In this document: in pieces, positions 1 to 6,578 of the stretch
Layout: every line of letters begins with the position of its first letter
How positions within the stretch are numbered: the first letter of the stretch is position 1
NCBI GenBank assembly: GCA_031935845.1
Contig: JAJBWA010000065.1
Coordinates: forward strand, 1 to 12,831
Length of the DNA stretch: 12,831 bases
Direction: 5' to 3'
From: UBA9732 sp031935845
Lineage (GTDB): Bacteria; Spirochaetota; Spirochaetia; Sphaerochaetales; Sphaerochaetaceae
Position numbers and translations under genes: made by a program
Notes under the pieces: generated by a model
The model's input: only the letters and a program-made list of their open reading frames with translations
What the model was told of the DNA's origin: nothing
Database searches by the model: none

Positions 1-700
1 ACGGCTGGGCTATGCAGGAAGGAAAGAAGCTGCGCACGCGGGAGGCGATGCAGTCCTGCTTGTCCGGCCCCTTTCCCTCTATGCTGAGCATCCCGGCAGG
101 CTGGTTCACCACGACAACGGAGGAGTCCTGATAAACTATGTCCAGCCCGGTCAGGTGGGGCAGAAGGCGCCTGCATCTTGCATCGCAGGGGGCGTGGAAA
201 CTTCCGTGGGGCAGTGATCCGCTGCCGTAGAAGAACTCGCACAGCGATGCCGGCTTCTTGCCTAAGGCATACGCATGGCTGAGAAGCCTTGGCGCGCAAC
301 AGTCGCCTGTGCCCGAGGGAGCATCCGGAAAAAAATCAGAAAGAGTGCATTCCGAGCCATCGAAACAGTGAAAGCGGTAGAGCTTCATCAGATCCTGCCA
401 GCACTTGCGTGAGAGCGTTCTGTGGTCGGAAGAATTCTTTATCAGTCTGTCATATGAGTAAAGAACGGCCCGGTAGGAATCCACATCGAAGACGGGCGGG
501 ACAAAGAGCGGAACCAGAAGTTCTCCTTCGAGTTCCCCGGAGAAGGCTCGAAGTATAGTGCCGTCCGTACAGACCAGGACTCCGAACATCCGTCCGTGGC
601 CCGAGGTCTTCAGCATCCGGCCCAGCGGGGATGAATCAAGCTCCTCCATGAGTTTCAGGCATTCGGTCCTTGCATCGTCTTCCGGCAGGATGGGGTTCAT
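1..700 (-). CDS. RluA-family RNA pseudouridine synthase, truncated by the left window edge (N-terminal 233 residues)
   Basis: This reading frame has no stop in the window and continues past base 1. It would isomerise uridine to pseudouridine in rRNA or tRNA. Residues ~186-206 (LDIVYQDSSVVVVNQPAGML) match the start of the RluA catalytic domain. The long N-terminal part, with GDCCAPRLL (132-140) and a Pro-Ala-Ser-Leu-Cys-Glu-Phe-Phe segment (150-157), matches the extended subgroup of bacterial RluA-like enzymes. The catalytic HRLD motif would lie just beyond the edge and is not seen. The usual Asn-Lys-Pro is Asn-Gln-Pro here (199-201). The ATG at 700-698 overlaps the transporter stop codon (ATGA), and AAGGAG at 706-711 sits 5 bases upstream, so translation is probably coupled. 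The RNA target cannot be predicted. Confidence 0.85.
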   Translation of the reverse strand, partial: MNPILPEDDARTECLKLMEELDSSPLGRMLKTSGHGRMFGVLVCTDGTILRAFSGELEGELLVPLFVPPVFDVDSYRAVLYSYDRLIKNSSDHRTLSRKCWQDLMKLYRFHCFDGSECTLSDFFPDAPSGTGDCCAPRLLSHAYALGKKPASLCEFFYGSGSLPHGSFHAPCDARCRRLLPHLTGLDIVYQDSSVVVVNQPAGMLSIEGKGPDKQDCIASRVRSFFPSCIAQP

Positions 701-2070
701 CACATCTCCTTGTTGAAGCTCTCTCTGGAGTAGATCCTGCCTACCTTGTAGTAGATCACGAAGGCCACCGCGCAGATGATCCACGTGACCGGGTAGCAGA
801 AGATGATTGCGCCGATGGTGTTCTTGATGGAGGGAACGACAATCAGCCAGATGGTCCTGATTCCTACTATTCCGAACACCGTTATCAGCGTGGGAATCAG
901 CGTCCTGCCGGTGCCGCGGATGGCGCCGGAGAGGATCTCAACAAACAGATACGTGAAGAAGAACGGGGCGATGACATTGATCATCAGCACACCGATTTCG
1001 ATTACGTTCTCATCCGAAATGAACAGCATGTAGGCCTGACGCGAGAACAGCAGTACCACGGCCTCTATGACGAATGTGGCTATGAACGCTATCACAAAGC
1101 TGTCGCGCACACCTTTCTTTGCACGCTCTATATATCCTGCACCGTAGTTCTGGCCCACAAACGTGGTGGTAGCCACACCGATGGCACCGCAGACCATCCA
1201 GAAGAGGGTGTCGATCTTGGAGTATGCCGCCCATGCCGCCACGGTATCGGTTCCGAATCCGTTTATGCCCGTGACGATCATGAGGTTCGAGACCGTGTAG
1301 AGTACGGACTGGAGTCCCGAGGGGAGCCCTATGAACAACGTGCGTTTGAGTATTCTGCCGTGGAACCGGATGTCCCTGAACACGAGCCGGCAGCAGTCTC
1401 TGCGCCTTGCAAGGGACACCATCACCATAAGAAGCGATATCAGCTGTGACAGCACGGTGGCAATGGCGGCTCCGGCCACTCCCATGCGGAAGACACCCAC
1501 CATCAGTATGTCCAGCACGATGTTGGAGATGCATCCGACTATGAGGAAGTACAGCGGCCTCCGGCTGTCTCCGAACGCCCTGAAGATTCCCGCGCCGATG
1601 TTGTACATCACCACGATGAATCCGCCTGCAAAGTAGATGTGCATGTACTCCGATGCAAGACCCATGATGTCTTCCGGAGTCTTGGTGATCCTGAGGAGCG
1701 GGACGCTGGTGAAATAGCCCAGCACGGAAATCAGGATTCCGCCCCACAGTCCCAAGGCCCATGCGTTGTGGATGGCGTCGTGGACCTTCTCCTCGTTGCG
1801 TGCTCCGTAGTACTGCGATATCACTACGGTGGCGCCGGATGCAAGTCCCGTGAAGAAACCGATGACCAGATTGATGGCCGTTGAGGTACCGCCGCCGACG
1901 GCCGCAAGGGCCTCCTTGCCAAGGAGGTTTCCCACGATTATGGCGTCAGCAGTGTTGTAGAGGGTCTGGAAGAGGGTTCCCAGCAGGATGGGGAAGAAGA
2001 AGCCCAGAAGCTGTTTCCAGATCACACCTTCCGTTATCCCGTTTCTGTTGATGTTTCCCGCCGCGGTCAT
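700..2070 (-). CDS. MATE family multidrug/sodium (or proton) antiporter
   Basis: This is an inner-membrane antiporter of the MATE superfamily that exports cationic or organic compounds in exchange for Na+ or H+. The protein has 456 residues and about 12 hydrophobic helices, the normal family length. Both pseudo-symmetric halves are visible: an N-terminal FQTLYNTADAIIVGNLLG segment followed by ISQYYGA, and a second-half segment with GVATTTFVGQNYGAG. The loop GIFRAFGDSRRPLYF is typical of the bacterial DinF/NorM-like group. An upstream in-frame ATG at 2097 exists. I prefer 2070 because GGGGGA lies 5-6 bases before it and the likely promoter would start transcription downstream of 2097. It is co-transcribed with the pseudouridine synthase through an ATGA overlap. 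The substrate is unknown. Confidence 0.95.
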   Translation of the reverse strand: MTAAGNINRNGITEGVIWKQLLGFFFPILLGTLFQTLYNTADAIIVGNLLGKEALAAVGGGTSTAINLVIGFFTGLASGATVVISQYYGARNEEKVHDAIHNAWALGLWGGILISVLGYFTSVPLLRITKTPEDIMGLASEYMHIYFAGGFIVVMYNIGAGIFRAFGDSRRPLYFLIVGCISNIVLDILMVGVFRMGVAGAAIATVLSQLISLLMVMVSLARRRDCCRLVFRDIRFHGRILKRTLFIGLPSGLQSVLYTVSNLMIVTGINGFGTDTVAAWAAYSKIDTLFWMVCGAIGVATTTFVGQNYGAGYIERAKKGVRDSFVIAFIATFVIEAVVLLFSRQAYMLFISDENVIEIGVLMINVIAPFFFTYLFVEILSGAIRGTGRTLIPTLITVFGIVGIRTIWLIVVPSIKNTIGAIIFCYPVTWIICAVAFVIYYKVGRIYSRESFNKEM

Positions 2071-2087
2071 ATCGTCCCCCGTGCAGT

Positions 2088-2117
2088 TTATTATCACGAT
2101 GTGTGGTGCAATTTCAA
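2088..2117 (-). promoter_or_regulatory. Candidate sigma-70 promoter of the MATE gene
   Basis: Read on the minus strand there is TTGAAA (2117-2112), 16 bases, then GATAAT (2095-2090); TAATAA (2093-2088) is an alternative at 18 bases. Transcription would start near 2082, leaving a leader of about 12 bases before the ATG at 2070. Seen by pattern only. Confidence 0.45.
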
Positions 2118-2141
2118 GATATGAAGTATATTATTACCGCT

Positions 2142-2684
2142 ATGTCCGGAAAAAAGATTCTTGTGCACTGCTGCTGCGGTCCGTGTGCCACCAGCAGCAT
2201 AAAGAGACTGATCGACGAAGGCTACGAGCCTGTCCTCTGCTACGGCAACAGCAACATCTGGCCGGAGGAGGAAAACAACCTCAGATACGAGAATCTACTG
2301 AAGGTGGCGCAGTATTTCGGAGGACTGCAGGTCATCCGCCAGCCTTATGACCACGCCAGGTGGCTTGAGTTCGTAAAGGGGCTTGAAAGAGAGCCCGAAG
2401 GCGGTGCCAGATGCCTCAGGTGCTTCGAGTTCAACCTCAGGGCCGCGTACGAAGAGGCAAAGAGGATGGGCATAGACCGGTTCACCACCACGCTGACGGT
2501 GAGCCGGTTCAAGAACAGCGCCAGAATATTCAGCGTGGGAGCGAAGTTCGATACCTTCGAGCCCATTGATTTCAAGAAGAAGGACGGATTCGCAAACAGC
2601 TGTCGGATGGCCGCAGAACTGGGGCTGTACAGGCAGCAGTACTGCGGATGCGAGTTCGCCCCGGGGGAGGCCGAGGATGCCTGA
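2142..2684 (+). CDS. queH: Epoxyqueuosine reductase QueH (DUF208 family)
   Basis: QueH carries out the last step of queuosine synthesis, reducing epoxyqueuosine in the anticodon of GUN tRNAs to queuosine; it is the non-homologous alternative to QueG. Starting at ATG 2142 the protein is 180 residues. The cysteines known in the family for the [4Fe-4S] site, adjacent iron and redox chemistry are all present: HCCCGPC near the N-terminus (Cys10, Cys11, Cys12, Cys15), CLRC (Cys91, Cys94) and a C-terminal YCGC (Cys168, Cys170). The conserved SRFKNS segment is also present. The start is uncertain: ATG 2121 and GTG 2103 are in frame and none has a good ribosome site, but family members usually begin a few residues before the HCCC motif. 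The end overlaps the next gene by 8 bases. Confidence 0.93.
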   Translation: MSGKKILVHCCCGPCATSSIKRLIDEGYEPVLCYGNSNIWPEEENNLRYENLLKVAQYFGGLQVIRQPYDHARWLEFVKGLEREPEGGARCLRCFEFNLRAAYEEAKRMGIDRFTTTLTVSRFKNSARIFSVGAKFDTFEPIDFKKKDGFANSCRMAAELGLYRQQYCGCEFAPGEAEDA

Positions 2685-3915
2685 AATACAGAAGAAGAAA
2701 ATCGGAGCCGGAACCATTTCCGCCGTCATCGTCATCGGTGCGATCATCCTGATATCGTTCCTGAACATCAACATATGGATCAAGCTTGCTGCCGATGTGG
2801 TGATAATCCTCACCTTCGTCTTCCTGATGCGTGGCTACATCTATGTGGCCATGGGGGCGATGAACTTCAAGAAGGGCAGGATGGAGAAGGCCTGGAGGAA
2901 CCTGGAGAAGGCCCTCAAGGCAGGCGTGGATGCCGACAGGCGCAACATGATCGGCTCCGCATACATCCAGCAGGGCGATGCCGCACGTGGCGTCCGGATC
3001 CTTGAAGGCGTCATTTCGGATCCCAAGGCCGTCGACCACCGCAACGTGGCCATCGTCACGTGCTCCATGGGCTACTGGCGTCTGGGACAGCATGAGAAGG
3101 CCATAAGCTCGCTGGAAGACCTCAGGGAGACCGGATATAAGAACGACAACCTCTCCATCAATCTCGAGACATATCTCCTCGAGACCGGGAACCTGGACAG
3201 GGTCAGGGCCATCATGGGGGAGAACAGGGCAGACAGGACCGAGAACAACGGCCTGATGGACAACCGCGGCTGGTACTACATCCTCACCGGCGAGTGGGAT
3301 AAGGCCAAAGAAATCTTCGACGAGCTCATCGACGAGCGTAACGCCAAGTTCCCCGAGGCATACCTCCACGGAGCCCAGGTCAGCATCCACAACGGCGACA
3401 TAAAGCAGGCCATAGACCGCATGGGATGGGGAACGGCGCGCAAGTTCACGCTCACATGCATGTCCACCAGGGAATACTTCGACCGCATCCTGATGGGCCT
3501 GGAGAACCCCGCCACGCGCGAGTCCTTTGCTGCGGCCATGGACAAGGCCTACAGGGAAGTTTCCTGCAGCAGGCCGTTTGCAGGCTATGAAACTGCAGTG
3601 GAGTTCGACAAGGATGATCCGGATGTCATCATGCCCGACAGGAAACCTGTTTCAACTGAGCGCAAGACGGAAACGGAAGCCCACAATACATTTGATTCCG
3701 ATGAATTCGGCACCGCCGGTTCAGATCAGGACATCAATACTGATGTTGACGATGACGACAGGGAGCCCAATACGGACCTCGACGACAGCGACATCGCCAT
3801 TGCCGCGGTGTACGGTGCGGCCGAGGATGAAGCCGACGAACAGGCCCCGGACACATCGGTCTCCGATGATGACGACGACAGGGAACCCAATACGGATTTA
3901 GGTGATGATGAGTAA
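2677..3915 (+). CDS. Membrane-anchored TPR-repeat protein with acidic C-terminal tail
   Basis: The function is not recognised beyond its architecture. The 412-residue protein has two hydrophobic helices (about 13-29 and 33-50), then helical repeats that look like tetratricopeptide units, clearest at 57-83 (AMGAMNFKKGRMEKAWRNL), 127-157 and 197-222. A disordered, Asp/Glu-rich tail follows (about 310-412). TPR units usually hold partner proteins, so a scaffold or assembly role at the membrane is plausible. The ATG at 2677 is chosen over longer in-frame starts because GGGGGAGG (2663-2670) lies 6 bases before it. It overlaps queH by 8 bases and the cardiolipin synthase gene by 1 base (TAATG), so the three are almost certainly one translationally coupled operon. 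The tail contains an exact internal repeat, listed separately. Confidence 0.85.
   Translation: MPEIQKKKIGAGTISAVIVIGAIILISFLNINIWIKLAADVVIILTFVFLMRGYIYVAMGAMNFKKGRMEKAWRNLEKALKAGVDADRRNMIGSAYIQQGDAARGVRILEGVISDPKAVDHRNVAIVTCSMGYWRLGQHEKAISSLEDLRETGYKNDNLSINLETYLLETGNLDRVRAIMGENRADRTENNGLMDNRGWYYILTGEWDKAKEIFDELIDERNAKFPEAYLHGAQVSIHNGDIKQAIDRMGWGTARKFTLTCMSTREYFDRILMGLENPATRESFAAAMDKAYREVSCSRPFAGYETAVEFDKDDPDVIMPDRKPVSTERKTETEAHNTFDSDEFGTAGSDQDINTDVDDDDREPNTDLDDSDIAIAAVYGAAEDEADEQAPDTSVSDDDDDREPNTDLGDDE
3751..3900 (+). repeat. Duplicated DDDREPNTDL-coding segment in the TPR protein tail
   Basis: Two near-identical 30-base copies (3751-3780 and 3871-3900) encode DDDREPNTDL and lie exactly 120 bases, or 40 codons, apart (protein ~359-368 and ~399-408). 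They differ only at synonymous or final positions, which points to a fairly recent in-frame duplication in the acidic tail. Confidence 0.85.
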
Positions 3916-5453
3916 TGCGTAAGCTTCTGAAGCTGCTGGTCAGCCGCTTTTTCTGGACATTCCTCTTCATATTCATACAGCTGGGGGTGATATACCTCTC
4001 GCTTGCATATGTCGAGTCCAGATTCAGCCTCAGCCTGGTCGGCTCCGTGCTCGGAATAGTCGTATCCCTCCTTGTCTTCATCAGGGACGATGCCTCCGAG
4101 TACAAGCTTTCGTGGATCCTGCTGATCATGGTGGTACCGTTCTTCGGCGCCAGCATGTACTTCATATTCGGAAACAAGAAGAAGGGCATCGTCCAGGAAA
4201 AGAGGATGCGCAAGTATCAGGAGATGCGTGCAAGGCACCTGATAGATGCCTATCCCAAGGCCCTGGATGCGCAGGAGGTCCTGTCCGAGGAAGATGCCAA
4301 GCTGTCGCGCTACGTCAGCGGACTGAGCGAGAGCAGGGTGTTCGGAAACACGTCCGTGGAATACTTCCCGCTGGGAGATCCCAGTTTTCCCGTGATCCTT
4401 CAGGAGCTTGAGAAGGCCCGGAAGTTCATCTTCATGGAATACTTCATCTACCAGAAGGGCGTGTTCTGGGACACCGTACTGGAAATCCTCAGGCGCAAGG
4501 TCTCCGAGGGTGTGGAAGTACTGCTGATGTACGACGACATGGGCAGCATAGGAACACTTCCCCGCAGATACTGGAAGACGCTCAGAAGCTACGGCATCAA
4601 GGCCGTTGCCTTCAACCCCGTCAGGCCCAGGCTGAACCCCAAGCTCAACTACCGCGACCACCGCAAGGTCTGCATCATAGACGGCAACGTGGCCATCAGC
4701 GGCGGACTGAACATGGCCGACGAATACATCAACAGATCAATCCGCTTCGGCCACTGGAAGGACAACTGCTTCATCCTGCGCGGCGACGGGGTGTGGAACT
4801 ACACCTTCATGTTCCTGCAGCTGTGGTCCTATTCCGCACCCGAGGAATACCATGTGGATGACTTTGCACCGTACATGCCTACAGACACATCGGACATAAA
4901 GGGCGACGGCTTCATCCAGAGCTTCGGAGACAGCCCGCTTGAGGAATTCACCGTAGCCGAGAACGTCTACATCAGCATCATCAACTCGGCCCGCAGATAC
5001 GTGTGGATAAGCACGCCGTACCTGATTCTGGACAGCTCCATGGCCAATGCCCTGATTCTGGCATCCAGAAGCGGAGTCGACGTCAGGATCATCACGCCGT
5101 CCATCCCCGACAAGAAGGCGGTCTACGCGCACACGAGAGCCAACTACAGGCGCCTTCTGGCAAACGGCATCAGGATCTTCGAATACGTTCCGGGCTTCAT
5201 CCACTCAAAGATGTTCGTAGTGGACGACTGCTCGGCCATAGTCGGAACGGCCAACATGGACTTCCGCTCGTTCTTCCTCCACTTCGAGAGCGGTACCATC
5301 TTCTATGGCGGAAAGACGGTGGATGCCGTCAAGGCCGATTTCAACGACACCTTTGACCTGTGCAAGGAAATAACCTTCAAGGAGTTCGAAGCAAGGCCCT
5401 GGGGGCAGAAGGTTCTGGCCCAGATGTCGAAAATAGTAACACCTATGCTCTAA
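3915..5453 (+). CDS. cls: Cardiolipin synthase (phospholipase D superfamily)
   Basis: This enzyme makes cardiolipin by transferring a phosphatidyl group between two phosphatidylglycerol molecules in the inner membrane; related PLD-type synthases can use other head groups. The 512-residue length fits ClsA-type enzymes. Hydrophobic segments at about 12-33, 39-56 and 63-86 form the PLDc_N membrane anchor. Two HKD active-site motifs follow: HRKVCIIDGN (His249, Lys251, Asp256), then GGLNMADEY, and HSKMFVVDD (His430, Lys432, Asp437), then GTANMDFRS. The start codon overlaps the TPR gene stop (TAATG); only a weak GATGAG lies upstream, as expected for coupled re-initiation. No convincing terminator follows before trpR. 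The enzyme type is secure; the exact phospholipid product is not. Confidence 0.95.
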   Translation: MRKLLKLLVSRFFWTFLFIFIQLGVIYLSLAYVESRFSLSLVGSVLGIVVSLLVFIRDDASEYKLSWILLIMVVPFFGASMYFIFGNKKKGIVQEKRMRKYQEMRARHLIDAYPKALDAQEVLSEEDAKLSRYVSGLSESRVFGNTSVEYFPLGDPSFPVILQELEKARKFIFMEYFIYQKGVFWDTVLEILRRKVSEGVEVLLMYDDMGSIGTLPRRYWKTLRSYGIKAVAFNPVRPRLNPKLNYRDHRKVCIIDGNVAISGGLNMADEYINRSIRFGHWKDNCFILRGDGVWNYTFMFLQLWSYSAPEEYHVDDFAPYMPTDTSDIKGDGFIQSFGDSPLEEFTVAENVYISIINSARRYVWISTPYLILDSSMANALILASRSGVDVRIITPSIPDKKAVYAHTRANYRRLLANGIRIFEYVPGFIHSKMFVVDDCSAIVGTANMDFRSFFLHFESGTIFYGGKTVDAVKADFNDTFDLCKEITFKEFEARPWGQKVLAQMSKIVTPML

Positions 5454-5477
5454 AACGAGTTTACTAATCTTTTTGCC

Positions 5478-5517
5478 TTGATTGCGGACCGGTTCCGTGT
5501 TACTATTCGTAGTAACA
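5478..5517 (+). promoter_or_regulatory. trpR promoter with overlapping inverted-repeat operator
   Basis: A -35-like TTGATT (5478-5483) and a -10-like TACTAT (5501-5506) are separated by exactly 17 bases. Over the -10 lies a perfect inverted repeat, TGTTACTA (5498-5505), TTCG, TAGTAACA (5510-5517). Its inner 18 bases have the same overall size and ACTA-type half-sites as the E. coli trp operator, so autorepression by the TrpR protein is likely. A single extra half-site TAGTAACA occurs at 5434-5441, at the end of cls. The repeat is seen directly; its role as an operator is inferred. Confidence 0.7.
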
Positions 5518-5534
5518 TACGGCAGGAGACATCC

Positions 5535-5816
5535 ATGGACAATCTTTCGGAAATCATCGACATCTTTGCACGCACCACAGACAGAAGGGAGATGAGAAGC
5601 CTCTTCGAGGACCTCTTCACGGAGGCCGAAAGGACGGATATCGCCAAGAGATGGTACATCTTCAAGGAGCTCTACAAGGGTACGCCGCAGAGAAGGATAG
5701 CCAAGGAGATGGAAGTCAGCCTCTGCAAGATCACCAGAGGCTCAAAGACCCTCAAGTCAGACGATTCGGTGATAAAGAGAGTACTGTCGGACATGTACGA
5801 CGAGACGCACGTCTGA
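5535..5816 (+). CDS. trpR: TrpR-family tryptophan-responsive repressor
   Basis: This is a small helix-turn-helix repressor that in known relatives dimerises, binds L-tryptophan as co-repressor and blocks transcription of tryptophan synthesis or uptake genes. The 93 residues cover the TrpR core without the E. coli N-terminal arm. The recognition region is about 52-74 and includes KITRGSKTLK, very close to the E. coli ITRGSNSLK. By hand alignment, the E. coli ligand residues Thr44, Arg54 and Arg84 match Thr29, Arg39 and Arg68, and Ser88 is Thr72, so tryptophan binding looks retained. ATG 5535 is chosen because AGGAGA (5524-5529) is 5 bases upstream. No trp biosynthesis gene lies in the window, so its targets are elsewhere, apart from its own promoter. 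It is convergent with the next gene, only 5 bases between stop codons. Confidence 0.9.
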   Translation: MDNLSEIIDIFARTTDRREMRSLFEDLFTEAERTDIAKRWYIFKELYKGTPQRRIAKEMEVSLCKITRGSKTLKSDDSVIKRVLSDMYDETHV

Positions 5817-5821
5817 CGCGT

Positions 5822-6106
5822 CTAGAAATTGAACAGATTCTTCAGGGCCTCACGGGACTTCTGCGCCCGCTCGTCATCCTTGCCGGATGATGCGGTCTTG
5901 TCGGTCAGCCTGAAGTAATCACAGAAATTTGCCTTCTCCTTGTCCCACACGGGCTCGTCTATGGTCTCACGACAGCCGAAATGGGCATCGGGACTGTAGA
6001 AAGAGCAGCATCTGCAGCTGTGCAGGACCTTGTTGCATGAAGGACACTCATCCGAGTGGTGTACGGGAACAGAGATTTCGGCCCCGCAGAACGGACACTT
6101 TGCCAT
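5822..6106 (-). CDS. Cysteine-rich small protein with putative zinc-binding motifs
   Basis: This is a 94-residue protein of unknown function. Nine cysteines are arranged as CPFC (4, 7), CPSC (21, 24), CRCC (31, 33, 34), Cys45 and Cys62, with nearby histidines (16, 17, 29, 42). The first two pairs form a zinc ribbon, and the following segment (HSCRCCSFYSPDAHFGC, later ANFCDYF) resembles a widespread uncharacterised family. The spacing could bind two metal ions. The C-terminal 25 residues are charged and probably flexible. It starts 9 bases after the HIT gene stop with GAGG about 7 bases before the ATG, so it is the last gene of the helicase-HIT operon. A link to RNA or nucleotide metabolism rests on operon position only. 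Confidence 0.8.
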   Translation of the reverse strand: MAKCPFCGAEISVPVHHSDECPSCNKVLHSCRCCSFYSPDAHFGCRETIDEPVWDKEKANFCDYFRLTDKTASSGKDDERAQKSREALKNLFNF

Positions 6107-6115
6107 GGCTGAACC

Positions 6116-6520
6116 TCAGCTGATCCTCAGACGGCTTCCGATTTCCTGCATCTCGCCGTCTTCGTACCTGTCATGGTCCTGGAAGTGCTTGCGGCCGTCT
6201 CCGGTGAAGCGCGGAATCACGTGGATGTGGAGGTGAGGGACTTCCTGACCCGATGCCGGGTCGTTGTTGATGATGATGTTGGAGCCGTCGTTTCCCAGGA
6301 CCTGGCGCTGGCGCGCTTCGATCTTCTTGGCCACAAGCATCATGTGGGTGAGTACGGTGTCCGGACAGCTTGCGACGTTGGGGTAGGGCTCGGCTGCGAT
6401 TACAAGTGCATGACCCTTCTTCACGGGGTTGATGTCAAGGATGACGAAGCACTTGTCGTCTTCATAGATCTTGGTGCTGGGGATGTCTCCCCTGCGGATT
6501 TTGGTAAAGAGTGTTTCCAT
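6116..6520 (-). CDS. HIT-family nucleotide hydrolase (Hint/HinT-like)
   Basis: Histidine-triad proteins hydrolyse nucleoside phosphoramidates and related adenylylated compounds in the cytoplasm. The 134-residue length is normal. The family signature is complete: QEVPHLHIHVIPR with His96, His98 and His100, where the middle histidine is the expected nucleophile. The N-terminal ...CFVILDINPVKKGHALVI and the segment SNIIINNDPASGQ are also typical. The ATG at 6520 is the natural family start (METLFTKIRRGDIP), although no strong ribosome site precedes it. It lies 49 bases after the helicase stop and 9 bases before the cysteine-rich gene, on the same strand, so a shared transcript is likely. The physiological substrate is unknown. 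Confidence 0.95.
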   Translation of the reverse strand: METLFTKIRRGDIPSTKIYEDDKCFVILDINPVKKGHALVIAAEPYPNVASCPDTVLTHMMLVAKKIEARQRQVLGNDGSNIIINNDPASGQEVPHLHIHVIPRFTGDGRKHFQDHDRYEDGEMQEIGSRLRIS

Positions 6521-6556
6521 GGCTTCAGGATACTACCGGTTGCGGTAATTTCCAAG

Positions 6557-6578
6557 TCATTTGAACCTGTCATTTGAA
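6557..6578. repeat. 13-bp-period duplication across the helicase stop codon
   Basis: TCATTTGAA occurs at 6557-6565 and again at 6570-6578. On the minus strand this is TTCAAATGA twice, so the last codons and stop (Phe-Lys-stop) of the helicase are duplicated just downstream. It looks like a small slippage scar. Confidence 0.8.

Noticed and set aside
289..558. Plus-strand open frame near the left edge
   Set aside because: It lies antisense to the truncated pseudouridine synthase, has no recognisable domain and an Arg-rich shadow composition.
670..1449. Long plus-strand open frame opposite the MATE gene
   Set aside because: It is antisense to a gene with clear family motifs; its composition (Asp, His, Tyr, Arg-rich) is typical of a reverse-strand shadow and it has no ribosome site.
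3726..4661. Long minus-strand open frame across the TPR/cls junction
   Set aside because: It runs opposite two well-supported genes, including the HKD region of cls, with no ribosome site or known motif.
5498..5517. The trpR inverted repeat as a terminator of cls
   Set aside because: The stem is AU-rich and no T-run follows; its position over the -10 fits an operator better.
5803..5823. Possible terminator between trpR and the cysteine-rich gene (AGACGC...GCGTCT)
   Set aside because: The stem has only 6 bp, a 9-base loop and no T-run on either strand; it overlaps both gene ends and may be chance.
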